A DNA stretch of 64,000 nucleotides from Pseudomonas sp. PSB18 (GCF_014596565.1 NZ_NOIN01000004.1:124001-188000); one strand, 5' to 3'. Counted from the stretch's first letter, positions 48,680 through 58,390 are shown. Notes: generated by a model from the sequence alone, not told the origin. Program-made: numbers and translations.

Positions 48680-50194
48680 GTGAACCGGCCCACGCCAGTC
48701 AAAACCGACAACTTCTTCCTGCTGATCTTCCGTGCACTGCGCCATCGTCGCGTGCCGATTGCATTGCGCATTGCCAGCCATAACGTGATCCTGGTCGCCC
48801 TGGCCCTGGTCATCTATGCCTGCGTGATGGGGCTGCAGTTCAAGCAGGCGATGCACGAGCAGGCCGATGCCCTGGGGGAGAGCCTGACCACCCAGACCGC
48901 CACGTCCGCCACCGAGCTGCTGGTGTCCAACGACATCCTCAGCCTCAATGTGCTGCTCAACAACCTGACCAAAAACAAGCTGGTGGCCCATGCCGCCATC
49001 TACAGCGTGGACAACCGCATCCTCGCCGAGGCCGGCCAGCGTCCCAAGCCAGGCCTGCTGGGCGAATCCGGCGGCATGTACCAGAGCAAGATCACCTTCC
49101 AGGACGTGACCGCCGGACAACTGCGCATCAGCCTGGACATGGACCAGTTCCAGCAACCGATGACCATCAGCCTGCAAAGCATGGGCATCCTCAGCGCGAT
49201 ACTGCTGGCATTGGCGCTGGCCTTGAGCCTGCGTCTGGGGCGACACCTCTCCACGCCACTCCTGCAACTGCGCGTCTGGCTCCGGGACATCGACGAACAC
49301 ACCCCGGCCACCCAGCGCCAGGACGAAATCGGCGATCTGGCGCGGCAACTGCACGCCAGCTTCGCGCCGGAACCTGCGCCCGTGCCGGAGCCCGAGGACA
49401 TCGACTACGTTGACGATGAAGCCGAACCGGAGTTCGAAGTGCGCAACCTGCGCGATCCCGGCTTCGACGAAAGCCAGCCGATGCCGACGTCCAGGCCCGC
49501 GCCTCGCCACGTGGTACGGGCGGTTGAAGACGAAGAGGACGACGACGCCTTCGCCGACCTGCGAGACGAGTCGATTGCCGGGCAACCGCAACCGCTCGCC
49601 AGGCCTGCCGCCTCGAACCAGCCACAACACAGCGCCGTGCTGGCCGTGCAATTGGGCGCCCAGGACCAACTGCGTCGCCTGCCCCAGGCCCGCCTGAAGG
49701 AACTGCTCGAACGCTACCGCGATTGCCTCGACCAGGCCGCCTCGCTCTACCAGGGTGAACTGCACACCCTGAACGACGGCAGCACCCTGATGCTGTTCCA
49801 TACCGAGGACAGCGGTGACGATTACCTGACCAACGCCATTTGCTGCGGTGAACTGCTGCGGGCCCTGGGTCATCAATTACAGATCGAAGTCGCCGACAGC
49901 GGCATCACCCTGCAACTGCAATTGGGCCTGACCCTGGGCGACGGCCTGTTCGGCCTGAGCCAGATCGACCTGTTGCTGACCGAAACCGCCCAGGACGCCC
50001 TGGCGTTGTCGCAGCACAGCCGTAACCTGCTGCTGGTAGAGCGCAAGATCAACGACGACGCCCTGATCCGCCAGCGCACCCGCATCCGCCCCATCGCCAG
50101 CCCCGAAGGCGCGTGCTGTGTGGAGCGCTTGATGGAACCGTACCCATCGATGCTGGAACGGCAACTGGCGCGGATGCATGAGCGCCAGGCCTGA
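48680..50194 (+). CDS. AhpA/YtjB (Smp) family membrane protein with degenerate cyclase-like C-terminus
   Basis: 504 residues from GTG 48680. N-terminal helix (ILVALALVIYACVMGL), a periplasmic domain about 50-155, a second helix (SMGILSAILLALALALSL), a HAMP-like stretch (LRDIDEHTPATQRQDEIGDL), an acidic linker, and from about 305 a domain whose pattern resembles a class III cyclase fold (SAVLAVQLGAQDQLRRL, HTLNDGSTLMLFH, ITLQLQLGLTLGDGLFG). The metal-binding Asp residues are not evident. E. coli smp is likewise divergent from serB. Function unknown; a signalling role is inference. Confidence 0.85.
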   Translation: MNRPTPVKTDNFFLLIFRALRHRRVPIALRIASHNVILVALALVIYACVMGLQFKQAMHEQADALGESLTTQTATSATELLVSNDILSLNVLLNNLTKNKLVAHAAIYSVDNRILAEAGQRPKPGLLGESGGMYQSKITFQDVTAGQLRISLDMDQFQQPMTISLQSMGILSAILLALALALSLRLGRHLSTPLLQLRVWLRDIDEHTPATQRQDEIGDLARQLHASFAPEPAPVPEPEDIDYVDDEAEPEFEVRNLRDPGFDESQPMPTSRPAPRHVVRAVEDEEDDDAFADLRDESIAGQPQPLARPAASNQPQHSAVLAVQLGAQDQLRRLPQARLKELLERYRDCLDQAASLYQGELHTLNDGSTLMLFHTEDSGDDYLTNAICCGELLRALGHQLQIEVADSGITLQLQLGLTLGDGLFGLSQIDLLLTETAQDALALSQHSRNLLLVERKINDDALIRQRTRIRPIASPEGACCVERLMEPYPSMLERQLARMHERQA

Positions 50195-50217
50195 GTTCCG
50201 GTCGCTGGAATGACGAA

Positions 50218-50251
50218 GCCCGCAGATGAGGGATTGTCTGCGGGCTTTTTT
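50218..50251 (+). terminator. terminator of the ahpA/smp gene
   Basis: Hairpin GCCCGCAGA / TCTGCGGGC with a ten-base loop, followed by TTTTTTTGT, 24 bases after the stop. Confidence 0.93.
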
Positions 50252-50265
50252 GTGGCCTTCACCGG

Positions 50266-50366
50266 CCTCATCGCGAGCAGGCTCGCTCCCACAGGGACAG
50301 CGCTGAACCTGTGAAGGATTACCTGTGGTTTTGGACCTGTGGGAGCGAGCCTGCTCGCGATGAGGC
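50266..50366. repeat. REP pair between two terminators
   Basis: CTCATCGCGAGCAGGCTCGCTCCCACAG and, 40 bases on, the inverted TGTGGGAGCGAGCCTGCTCGCGATGAGGCC, sitting between two convergent transcription units. Confidence 0.88.
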
Positions 50367-50394
50367 CAGCACAACCGCCGAAGATCTATCCTGC

Positions 50395-50429
50395 AGAAAA
50401 AACAAAGCCCGCATCAACGCGGGCTTTGT
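50395..50429 (-). terminator. terminator of the PqiC-like lipoprotein gene
   Basis: Minus-strand hairpin ACAAAGCCCGC / GCGGGCTTTGT followed by TTTTTT, 20 bases after the stop. Confidence 0.92.
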
Positions 50430-50448
50430 CTTGCATCCAGTCCGGTGA

Positions 50449-51159
50449 TCAGAACCTGAACACTTCCATGTCGGTACGAATCGGCAAGGCCATCGGGATC
50501 TTTGGCGACTTTTCCGGCTCGGCAGGCTTGGCCTGGGTAGGCGCCGCCTTGCGCGGTGCAGCCTCGACCAGCGGAGGCTGGTTGGCCAACGGCTTGAGCG
50601 CCACGGACAACTGCTCGGCCAGACGTTGCAGCAGAACTCCCTGGGCCTGAACCTGCGCAGCGGTGCTACCGGCATGTTGCTCTTGCAGATGAACGATACG
50701 GTTCTCACGAACTTTGCCGCGACGGTCGATCAACCGCCATTGGGCATCGAGCACCGCCGGTTGCGCTTCGCCCGAATCCAGGCGGGTGATCGACAGCAGC
50801 ACCTGGACATCCGGGGTAAACCCTTGGGTGGCCGGCGCCAATACCACGCGCTGGCTGTCCAGGTGCCCGGCCACTTGGCGCAGCAGCAACTGGTCGATGT
50901 CCGAGGAGAGACTGCCGGCCCAGCGACCGTCAGTGGCGGCCTGCAAGCTACCGTCAGGTTGGCGTTGCAGCAGGGTTTCACGTTGCAGGTAGTCGGCGAT
51001 CGACACCGGCCCCAGCAATACAGCCATGCCCGTGCTTTGCGCAGGCTGGGCCGGGTTGCCACTGTCCAGCTGATACAGCGACACTGGCTGATGGACGCTG
51101 CAACCCGCCAGGCCAAGCAGGCCGGCGAGCCATAGAATAGGAAGGCGCAGAGCAGTCAT
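50449..51159 (-). CDS. PqiC-like ABC transport auxiliary lipoprotein (DUF330)
   Basis: 236 residues. Signal peptide with lipobox LAGC (ILWLAGLLGLAGCSVHQP), giving an outer-membrane lipoprotein. The central domain matches the ABC-type transport auxiliary component family (LLGPVSIADYLQRETLLQR, SSDIDQLLLRQVAGHLDSQ, DVQVLLSITRLDSGEAQPAV). In E. coli, PqiC works with the MCE protein PqiB in lipid transport. Here no pqiA or pqiB is adjacent, so partners must lie elsewhere. The C-terminal 45 residues are Pro/Lys/Ala-rich. Confidence 0.88.
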   Translation of the reverse strand: MTALRLPILWLAGLLGLAGCSVHQPVSLYQLDSGNPAQPAQSTGMAVLLGPVSIADYLQRETLLQRQPDGSLQAATDGRWAGSLSSDIDQLLLRQVAGHLDSQRVVLAPATQGFTPDVQVLLSITRLDSGEAQPAVLDAQWRLIDRRGKVRENRIVHLQEQHAGSTAAQVQAQGVLLQRLAEQLSVALKPLANQPPLVEAAPRKAAPTQAKPAEPEKSPKIPMALPIRTDMEVFRF

Positions 51160-51338
51160 CGTTCCATCCAGGTGGCGGCCACAAGGCTTACCACAGTGAA
51201 AAAGTACTCGGTCATTATGAAGAACGCTCGGCCACGCCGGCGCTTGAAAGGGCCTATCATCCGTGAATATGCGTTCCGACTCCAGCGCGAAAGCATCGAT
51301 CTGCGGCTTTTAATCGCAGACCGAGCCGTCTAGCACGC

Positions 51339-53603
51339 TTAATTGAGGTTTTCGACGAGCAGCGCATCGACCCGCTGAAAACCCCTTGGAAGCTTGTTGC
51401 CCCGCCGACCACGTTCACCTTTGTAATGCTCAAGATCGTCTGCTTTGAGTGAGAGCGTACGCTTTCCAGCCTGTAGCACAAGCGTGGCACCCTCCGGCAA
51501 CACTGCAATATCCGTGACATATTCCTCACGGCTGGCGACCCGTTCGCCGGAAATCCCGATGATCTTATTACCTTTACCTTTACCCAATTGTGGCAGATCA
51601 CTGATTTTGAACACCAGTAAGCGCCCTTCGGTCGTCACCGAAGCCAGCCAGTTGTTATCGCGATCGAAAACCGGGCGCGGCGCAATGACCTTGGCGTTGT
51701 TTGGCAGGCTCAACAGTGCCTTGCCCGCCTTGTTCTTGGCTTGCAGGTCTTCACCCTTGACGACGAACCCGTAGCCGGCGTCCGATGCAATAACGTATAG
51801 CCCGTCATCATCAGGCATCAGCACGCACTCAAAAGTTGCACCCGGTGGTGGCGTCAGACGACCGGTCAGCGGTTCGCCCTGGCCGCGAGCCGATGGCAGG
51901 GTATGGGCCGCCACCGAATAACTGCGCCCGGTGGAGTCGATAAACACCGCAAACTGGTTCGAGCGCCCAGGCGCCAGGGCCTTGAAACCGTCCCCGGCCT
52001 TGTAGGAAAGCCCCGCCGCGTCGATGTCGTGACCCTTTGCAGAGCGCACCCAGCCTTTTTCCGACAGCACGACGGTCACTTTCTCGTTCGGCAGCAGATC
52101 GTGCTCGCTCAGGGCCTTGGCTTCGGCACGCTCGACGATCGGCGAACGACGGTCGTCGCCATAGGTTTCGGCGTCCTTGAGCAGTTCGGTGCGCACCAGC
52201 TTCTTGAGCTTGGCCTCGCTACCCAGCAGGGCGAGCAGCTTGGCCTGCTCCTTGAGCAATTCATCCTGTTCGGCGCGCAACTTCATCTCTTCCAGCCGCG
52301 CCAGTTGCCGCAGGCGGGTGTCGAGGATGTAGTCGGCCTGGATTTCACTCAAGGCAAAGCGCTCGATCAGGCTCGCCTTCGGGTGCTCCTCGGTACGGAT
52401 GATGTGGATCACTTCGTCCAGGTTGAGGTAGGCAATCAGCAAACCGTCCAACAGGTGCAGGCGCCGCTCCACCTTGTCCAGGCGGAACTGCAGACGTCTG
52501 CGCACCGTTTTGACACGGAACTCCAGCCACTCCACCAACAGCGCCCGCAGGTTCTTCAACTGCGGCTTGCCGTCCAGGCCAATGATGTTGATGTTGACCC
52601 GGTAGCTGGACTCCAGATCGGTGCTGGCGAACAGGTGTTGCATCAGAGCGTCGTGGTCGACCCGGCTGTTGACCGGAATGATCACGATACGGCACGGGTT
52701 CTCGTGGTCCGACTCGTCACGCAAGTCGGCGACTTGCGGTGCTTTCGACGGTTTTGCCTGCATCATCGCGGCAATCTGCTCCAGCACCTTGGCCCCGGAG
52801 ACCTGGTGCGGCAGCGCGGTGACGATGATGTCGCCGTCCTCGATGTGATACACGGCGCGCATGCGCACCGAACCGCGGCCGCTTTCGTAGATTTTCAGCA
52901 AATCGGCGCGCGGGGTGATGATTTCCGCTTCGGTCGGATAGTCAGGGCCCTGGATGTGCTCGCAGAGCTGCTCCACCGTGGCTTTCGGTTCGTCCAGCAG
53001 ACGCACGCACGCCGTGGCCACTTCCCGCAGGTTGTGGGGCGGTACGTCAGTGGCCATGCCCACGGCGATGCCGGTGGTGCCATTGAGCAGGATATTCGGC
53101 AAACGTGCCGGCAAAACCAGAGGTTCATCGAGGGTACCGTCGAAGTTCGGGCCCCAGTCCGCCGTGCCCTGGCCCAGCTCGCTGAGCAGCACTTCGGAAT
53201 AACGCGACAGCCGCGCCTCGGTGTAACGCATGGCCGCGAACGACTTTGGATCGTCCGGCGCCCCCCAGTTACCCTGGCCATCCACCAAGGTGTAGCGGTA
53301 GCTGAACGGCTGGGCCATCAACACCATGGCTTCGTAGCAGGCCGAATCGCCGTGGGGGTGGAACTTGCCGAGCACGTCACCGACGGTCCGCGCCGACTTC
53401 TTGTGCTTGGAATCGGCGTCCAGCCCCAGCTCACTCATGGCATAGACGATCCGCCGCTGGACCGGCTTCAAGCCGTCGCCGATATGCGGCAAGGCGCGGT
53501 CCATGATCACGTACATGGAGTAATTGAGGTAGGCATTTTCGGTGAAGTCAGCCAGCGATCGGCGCTCTACGCCGTCCAAGCTGTCTGCAAGAATGTCGCT
53601 CAT
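51339..53603 (-). CDS. parC: DNA topoisomerase IV subunit A
   Basis: 754 residues from ATG 53603 ([20 protein letters not shown]), with GAGG five bases upstream. Type IIA topoisomerase that unlinks daughter chromosomes with ParE. The winged-helix/tower domain includes active-site Tyr127 in [10 protein letters not shown]; the quinolone-determining stretch [12 protein letters not shown] carries wild-type Ser87 and Glu91. The C-terminal beta-propeller begins about 500 ([20 protein letters not shown]). No clear terminator follows; a weak hairpin (TCTGCG/CGCAGA) lies 30 bases downstream. Confidence 0.98.
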   Translation of the reverse strand: MSDILADSLDGVERRSLADFTENAYLNYSMYVIMDRALPHIGDGLKPVQRRIVYAMSELGLDADSKHKKSARTVGDVLGKFHPHGDSACYEAMVLMAQPFSYRYTLVDGQGNWGAPDDPKSFAAMRYTEARLSRYSEVLLSELGQGTADWGPNFDGTLDEPLVLPARLPNILLNGTTGIAVGMATDVPPHNLREVATACVRLLDEPKATVEQLCEHIQGPDYPTEAEIITPRADLLKIYESGRGSVRMRAVYHIEDGDIIVTALPHQVSGAKVLEQIAAMMQAKPSKAPQVADLRDESDHENPCRIVIIPVNSRVDHDALMQHLFASTDLESSYRVNINIIGLDGKPQLKNLRALLVEWLEFRVKTVRRRLQFRLDKVERRLHLLDGLLIAYLNLDEVIHIIRTEEHPKASLIERFALSEIQADYILDTRLRQLARLEEMKLRAEQDELLKEQAKLLALLGSEAKLKKLVRTELLKDAETYGDDRRSPIVERAEAKALSEHDLLPNEKVTVVLSEKGWVRSAKGHDIDAAGLSYKAGDGFKALAPGRSNQFAVFIDSTGRSYSVAAHTLPSARGQGEPLTGRLTPPPGATFECVLMPDDDGLYVIASDAGYGFVVKGEDLQAKNKAGKALLSLPNNAKVIAPRPVFDRDNNWLASVTTEGRLLVFKISDLPQLGKGKGNKIIGISGERVASREEYVTDIAVLPEGATLVLQAGKRTLSLKADDLEHYKGERGRRGNKLPRGFQRVDALLVENLN

Positions 53604-53687
53604 GCGGGCCTCATCAGTTCGTTGTCTGGCGCAACGGCATGCTGCCATCGCGCTGGGTAGATTCAAATAGGTTCAGGGGCAGCCGGC

Positions 53688-54674
53688 TCATGGCGAAGCG
53701 CTCCAGCCGCCATCGGGTGCGGCGAAGCGCCAGATGATCGGCCGCTCTTCGCCGTCGGCCCGCGGCCCGTCATTGTTGTCCAGGCCAACCCAGGCGCCCT
53801 TGGCGTCCACCACCAGGGCTTCGGCCAGCCCATAGGCCTGGGAATAGCGACGATTGTCCTGCAAGGCCTCGGCGGCGAACGACCAGCAGCGCTCGACTTC
53901 GGCGGTCTGGGGGTCGCGGCGGCAGATCTGAAAGGCGTTGCGCTCCAGGGTGAACAGCTTGCCGTCGAACAGGGACAGGTCGGCAAAATCCCGGGATACC
54001 GCCTTGGCATTGGAAAACTGCGCCGGCTGCATTTCCTGCCCTGCTTCGCTCAACAGCACACAATGACCGTCACAGTCCCACACCGTTTGCTGACGCTTGA
54101 TCAACAGCAAGCCACGCCGCTCTCGCTCCGCCGCCAGCCATAGCCGATCGCCGACCGGGTTCACCGCCAGGCCTTCGAACAATGCATTGAAATGCAGCAA
54201 CATCCCGCTGGCACGAGCCTCGCGGATCATTGTCGGCGCAATTCTCAACCAGGAGACGTCGCCCACCGGCGGCACCTGCAACACCGCGGCATGGGATTCA
54301 CTGACCACATAACGATTACCGGCGCTGTCGCAGCTGATGCCCTCGAAATCCAGCTCGCCACCGCGCAGGAATGACGCCGCCCAGGTGCGCGATCTCAGCC
54401 CCCAGGGCAAGCCGCTGTCCGGCGCCTGCGGCACGTCGATGATCAACGCCTGGGCAGGCCAGGCCCCATCACCGGAGGTGTCGAGGCGATAAATGCGGTC
54501 ATCGTCGCGATCCGACACCGTCCACATCTCATCGCCGCAGAGGGCCAGCCCGGACAGATTGCCGCCGCGCATGCCGTCGACAGCGTGCTCGGCCAGCAAC
54601 TTCAATTCCGGCGCAGGCCCAGCGAAGACGGCCCCCGCCCACAGCAACAGTGCCAGGGCGAAACCCTTGCGCAT
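53688..54674 (-). CDS. exported esterase-like phytase domain protein (PF13449)
   Basis: 328 residues with a Sec signal peptide (MRKGFALALLLWAGAVFAGPA). The mature part is a beta-propeller-like 'esterase-like activity of phytase' domain: LSGLALCGDEMWTVSDRDDD, GGELDFEGISCD, ESHAAVLQV and FEGLAVNPVGDRLWLAAERE. Cysteine pairs (DCDGHC) fit a periplasmic location. ATG shares one base with the parE stop (TGATG), so it is coupled to parE and precedes parC. Enzymatic activity is not established. Confidence 0.9.
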   Translation of the reverse strand: MRKGFALALLLWAGAVFAGPAPELKLLAEHAVDGMRGGNLSGLALCGDEMWTVSDRDDDRIYRLDTSGDGAWPAQALIIDVPQAPDSGLPWGLRSRTWAASFLRGGELDFEGISCDSAGNRYVVSESHAAVLQVPPVGDVSWLRIAPTMIREARASGMLLHFNALFEGLAVNPVGDRLWLAAERERRGLLLIKRQQTVWDCDGHCVLLSEAGQEMQPAQFSNAKAVSRDFADLSLFDGKLFTLERNAFQICRRDPQTAEVERCWSFAAEALQDNRRYSQAYGLAEALVVDAKGAWVGLDNNDGPRADGEERPIIWRFAAPDGGWSASP

Positions 54675-56578
54675 CAGGCCAACACCTCGGCCAGGTCGCC
54701 CTTGGACTCGAGCCAGGACTTGCGATCACCGGCGCGTTTCTTCGCCAGCAGCATGTCCATCATCTCCGACGTCGCGGCGAAATCGTCCAGGGTCAGCTGT
54801 ACCAGGCGACGGGTGTTCGGGTCCATGGTGGTTTCGCGCAGCTGCGGCGGATTCATCTCGCCCAGCCCCTTGAATCGGGTGACCTGCGGCTTGCCGCGTT
54901 TCTTCTCGGCCACCAGTCGATCAAGAATGCCGTCTCGCTCGGCTTCGTCCAACGCGTAGTAGATTTCCTTGCCCAGGTCGATGCGGTACAGCGGCGGCAT
55001 GGCGACGTAGACATGACCGGCGTCCACCAGCGGACGGAAATGCTGGACGAACAAGGCGCACAGCAAGGTTGCGATGTGCAGGCCGTCGGAGTCGGCGTCG
55101 GCGAGGATGCAGATCTTGCCGTAGCGCAGTTGGCTCATGTCCTCGGCGCCCGGATCGACCCCGATGGCCACGGCGATGTTGTGCACTTCCTGGCTGGCCA
55201 GCACTTCGCTGCCGTCCACTTCCCAGGTATTGAGGATCTTGCCTCGCAACGGCAGGATCGCCTGGAATTCCTTGTCCCGCGCCTGCTTGGCCGAGCCACC
55301 GGCGGAATCACCTTCCACCAGGAACAACTCGGAACGCATCGGGTCCTGCCCGGCGCAATCGGCGAGCTTGCCGGGCAACGCCGGTCCCTGGGTAATGCGC
55401 TTGCGCTCGACCTTCTTGCTGGCCTTGAGACGACGACCGGCGTTGTTGATCGCCAGCTCCGCCAGGGCCAGGCCGGTTTCCGGGTTGGCGTTGAGCCACA
55501 GGCTGAACGCATCCTTGACCACACCGGAGACAAACGCCGCCGCTTCTCGCGACGACAGGCGTTCCTTGGTCTGCCCGGAGAACTGCGGCTCCTGCATCTT
55601 CATCGACAATACGAAGGCAATGCGCTCCCACACGTCCTCCGGCGCCAGCTTCACCCCACGGGGCAGCAGGTTGCGGAATTCGCAGAACTCACGCATCGCA
55701 TCGAGCAGGCCCTGGCGCAACCCGTTGACGTGAGTACCGCCCTGGGCCGTGGGAATCAGGTTGACGTAGCTTTCCTGGACGCTCTCGCCACCCTCGGGCA
55801 GCCACAACAGCGCCCAGTCGACCGCCTCTTTGTTGCCCGCCAGGCTGCCGCAGAACGGTTCGTCGGGCAGGCGTTCAAAACCACTGACCGCGTCCACCAG
55901 GTAAGAGCGCAGGCCATCTTCGTAATGCCACTCGACTTTCTCACCGGTGGCCTTGTCCTCGAAACTGACCAACAGCCCCGGGCACAACACGGCCTTGGCC
56001 TTGAGCACATGCTTGAGGCGGCTGACGGAAAACTTCGGCGAATCGAAATACTTCGGGTCCGGCGCGAAATACACGCTGGTGCCGGTGTTGCGCTTGCCGA
56101 CGCTGCCGACCACTTCCAGCTCGGTGGCCTTGTAGCCGTCGGCGAACGTCATCTGGTATTCGTTGCCGTCACGCTTGACCCGCACCCGGACCTGGGTCGA
56201 CAAGGCGTTGACCACGGAAATACCCACCCCGTGCAGACCGCCGGAGAACTGGTAGTTCTTGTTGGAAAACTTGCCGCCCGCGTGGAGCTTGGTGAGGATC
56301 AGCTCGACACCCGACACCCCCTCTTCGGGGTGAATGTCCACCGGCATGCCACGGCCATCATCGCTGACCTCCAGCGAATGGTCGGCGTGCAGGATGACCT
56401 GCACCGATTTGGCGTGCCCGGCCAAGGCTTCGTCGACGCTGTTGTCGATGACTTCCTGGGCGAGGTGGTTCGGCCGACTGGTGTCGGTGTACATGCCGGG
56501 ACGCTTGCGCACCGGGTCGAGGCCCGAGAGGACTTCGATGGCGTCTGCGTTATAAGAGCTAGCGCTGGGAGTGGCCAT
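54674..56578 (-). CDS. parE: DNA topoisomerase IV subunit B
   Basis: 634 residues. GHKL ATPase with VIDNSVDEALAGHA, DDGRGMPVDIH and GGLHGVGISVVNAL; transducer domain about 220-390; TOPRIM domain with EGDSAGGSAKQARD and the metal motif DADSDG. The quinolone-related region LPLRGKILNTWEVD is normal. Part of the series nudF-DUF1249-cpdA-[cassette]-yqiA-parE-phytase-like-parC. It lies 42 bases after yqiA. Confidence 0.98.
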   Translation of the reverse strand: MATPSASSYNADAIEVLSGLDPVRKRPGMYTDTSRPNHLAQEVIDNSVDEALAGHAKSVQVILHADHSLEVSDDGRGMPVDIHPEEGVSGVELILTKLHAGGKFSNKNYQFSGGLHGVGISVVNALSTQVRVRVKRDGNEYQMTFADGYKATELEVVGSVGKRNTGTSVYFAPDPKYFDSPKFSVSRLKHVLKAKAVLCPGLLVSFEDKATGEKVEWHYEDGLRSYLVDAVSGFERLPDEPFCGSLAGNKEAVDWALLWLPEGGESVQESYVNLIPTAQGGTHVNGLRQGLLDAMREFCEFRNLLPRGVKLAPEDVWERIAFVLSMKMQEPQFSGQTKERLSSREAAAFVSGVVKDAFSLWLNANPETGLALAELAINNAGRRLKASKKVERKRITQGPALPGKLADCAGQDPMRSELFLVEGDSAGGSAKQARDKEFQAILPLRGKILNTWEVDGSEVLASQEVHNIAVAIGVDPGAEDMSQLRYGKICILADADSDGLHIATLLCALFVQHFRPLVDAGHVYVAMPPLYRIDLGKEIYYALDEAERDGILDRLVAEKKRGKPQVTRFKGLGEMNPPQLRETTMDPNTRRLVQLTLDDFAATSEMMDMLLAKKRAGDRKSWLESKGDLAEVLA

Positions 56579-56620
56579 GGGGTCTCGTCGTCAGTGTTCG
56601 AATGAAAAAGGGGCGATGGT

Positions 56621-57229
56621 TCACAGCGAGGTGAAGTCGATCGCCTGGTACAAATCGGCGCCAATGCCGGCAAAACTCAACAGCGCCGGCAACTGTTGGG
56701 CAAACCCCTGGAAACTGTGGTCGCCGCCGGCCTGGATGCGCAAGGCACAGGCACGGTAGTACTGCTGGGCGTGGCGATAATCCAGCGTTTCGTCACCGGT
56801 TTGCAACCATACCTGATACCGCTGCGGATCCCGGGGCGCCGGCACTTCCAACGCGGCCAGGGCCGTGACGTGGTCGTGGGTCAACTCCCAGGTTTCATCG
56901 GTGTATAAATTCTTTTGCGTGCCCAGGTAGCCGTCAAACATCCGATGGGGGCTGACCGCAGGGTTGATCAACAGTGCCTTGAGGCCGTGGCGCTCGGCCA
57001 AGTGAGTCGCATAGTAGCCGCCGAGCGAGCTGCCGACCAGCAGCGGCCGTCCCAGTTGCGCAATTGCCTGTTCCAATTGGGCCATGGCTTCGCGGGGGTG
57101 GTGGTGCAGGGCTGGCACTTGCAGCTGATCGCCCAGGCCCAGGCGGGTCATCACGTCGATGAGTTGACGGGCCTTGGTTGAGGCTGGGGCGCTGTTGAAG
57201 CCGTGGATGTAGAGGATCGAAGCTGACAT
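56621..57229 (-). CDS. yqiA: YqiA-type alpha/beta hydrolase (esterase)
   Basis: 202 residues from ATG 57229 (MSASILYIHGFNSAPASTK), with AGGGAG at the proper distance. UPF0227 alpha/beta hydrolase: oxyanion HGFNSAP, nucleophile Ser in VGSSLGGYYATHLAE, Asp in QTGDETLDY and catalytic His in AGGDHSFQGF. E. coli YqiA is an esterase for short acyl and palmitoyl-CoA substrates. Next to parE as in E. coli, but here separated from cpdA by 1.6 kb of repeat-flanked DNA. Confidence 0.94.
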   Translation of the reverse strand: MSASILYIHGFNSAPASTKARQLIDVMTRLGLGDQLQVPALHHHPREAMAQLEQAIAQLGRPLLVGSSLGGYYATHLAERHGLKALLINPAVSPHRMFDGYLGTQKNLYTDETWELTHDHVTALAALEVPAPRDPQRYQVWLQTGDETLDYRHAQQYYRACALRIQAGGDHSFQGFAQQLPALLSFAGIGADLYQAIDFTSL

Positions 57230-57328
57230 GCCAACTCCCTGGGTTTGGGGGCAAAGGCCGGAGTTTACGGGAGATTGGGGGTGTTTGGGGGACATGCTTT
57301 CCGTTACTAGGGATTTATCCCAGCTTTT

Positions 57329-57359
57329 TGTGGGAGCGAGCCTGCTCGCGATGGCGGCC
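57329..57359. repeat. single REP unit upstream of yqiA
   Basis: TGTGGGAGCGAGCCTGCTCGCGATGGCGGCC, 100 bases upstream of the yqiA start and 30 bases outside the left inverted arm. Confidence 0.85.
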
Positions 57360-57388
57360 TTGCGGTTGGTGAGGTTTTTTGGTCGAGT

Positions 57389-57683
57389 ACATATCCGTTG
57401 CTGCGGTAGCGGCGGCTTACGGTTCCGCCCTTACGGCGGGTTACTTTGGCAAACGCCCCAAAGTAACCAAAGGTCTGTGCCCCACCACTCGGCACCTCGC
57501 CTACGCTCGGTGTGCCCTCACTCCGGCATTGCTCCGTGGGCCCGCCGCGAAGGGCCATCCATGGCCCAGCGCGGCTAACCCGGCATCCATGCCGGGTTAC
57601 CCACTACGCAATGCCTGCGTTCGGCCAGCGTGGTTAATGGGGCGTTCAAGATCAAAAGCAAAAGCAAAAGCAAAAGCAAAAGG
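57389..57683. repeat. left arm of ~295-bp imperfect inverted repeat flanking the DUF6124 cassette
   Basis: Starts at ACATATCCGTTGCTGCGG and runs to a hexanucleotide microsatellite (AAAAGC, four full units plus five bases, 57654-57682). It is near-identical by eye, with small indels, to the reverse complement of 58548-58854. The arm is itself full of palindromes: TTACTTTGG/CCAAAGTAA, GGGCCATCCATGGCCC and AACCCGGCATCCATGCCGGGTT. I see no supported gene; frames through it are shadows. Confidence 0.92.
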
Positions 57684-57692
57684 TTGTCTGAC

Positions 57693-58049
57693 CTATCGAG
57701 GGTCGACGACGTCCAGCGCTCGGTTTGCCAGCAGCTCACTGAGTTCGACCATCTGCTGGACGCCGAAGGCTATATGCCGGTTGGAGCCTTCCAGGTTGAA
57801 GGCGAGGTCGCTGAGCATCGCATTGGCGGAAGCCAGGGTCTCGCTGAGGTTGGCCAGGAGGGTTTCGCTGTCCAGGTCTTCGACGAGGGTGAATAGCTGA
57901 CCGGGGGATGGTTTCTTTTTGGCCTGGGGTTCTGGGGCGAGGTAGAAGTTGAGGGCGCGTTCGGCGGCTTCGTCGAGTTTTTTAGCGTCGAGACCGGTGT
58001 GGGGTGCGGTGGGATCGGTTTTTGGGGGATTGGGGGTAACTTTGAACAT
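57693..58049 (-). CDS. DUF6124 family protein
   Basis: 118 residues from ATG 58049 (MFKVTPNPPKTDP), with AAGGA at a usable distance; the frame open upstream to 58172 crosses the structured leader and is rejected. Layout: a short N-terminal Pro-rich part, DAKKLDEAAERALNFYL helix, KKPSPGQLFTLVEDLD, then a helical C-terminus (ETLLANLSETLASANAMLSD, AFGVQQMVELSELLANRAL). This is the pattern of the DUF6124/DUF3077-like small proteins that are multicopy in pseudomonads. No function is known. It is the only gene inside the inverted-repeat cassette. Confidence 0.88.
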   Translation of the reverse strand: MFKVTPNPPKTDPTAPHTGLDAKKLDEAAERALNFYLAPEPQAKKKPSPGQLFTLVEDLDSETLLANLSETLASANAMLSDLAFNLEGSNRHIAFGVQQMVELSELLANRALDVVDPR

Positions 58050-58285
58050 GGTGAGGTTCCTTTTACCAAGTGGAGCCGCCACGTCTCGTTTTCCAGTCGA
58101 GAGGTGGCAGCTATGCGAGGGCTGGAAAAACCGAGGTAAAAGGAAAACCCGGCAGACTCGAAAGTCTCCCACGCACAGCCGCCATAACGCAGAACTGCAC
58201 AGCTAAAGCACGGCAGTATCTCACGTGGTGCGCTGTTACGCCTTTTACTCTTCGGGTTTTCCAGGCCCGGCCGCTGATTGCAGCG
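58050..58285 (-). promoter_or_regulatory. long structured leader of the DUF6124 gene with alternative pairings
   Basis: Three related segments occur in the ~235-base leader. Segment C (58241-58265) and segment A (58059-58067 plus 58088-58096) share CCTTTTAC...GTTTTCCAG on the plus strand; segment B (58122-58143) is their reverse complement. On the mRNA, B can pair with C (about 20 bp) or with A (about 20 bp, with a small GTGG/CCAC side hairpin). A contains the AAAAGG of the ribosome-binding site, so B:A pairing would hide it. Between C and B lies an AGACT-TTCG-AGTCT tetraloop hairpin; another hairpin CGCTG/CAGCG is at 58272-58285. No clear promoter was found upstream. Confidence 0.65.
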
Positions 58286-58390
58286 ACCAAAAAAGGTTAG
58301 CGAGAACCCTTCCCACCCGGCAACCGCCAGAACTCGTCGGAAAATTCCGCCTGAATGTCCGACCATTCCCACAGATTTAGGTCGGCAGTA

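Noticed and set aside
51295..51325. Hairpin TCTGCG/CGCAGA downstream of parC as a terminator
   Set aside because: Stem of only six pairs and no T-run after it.
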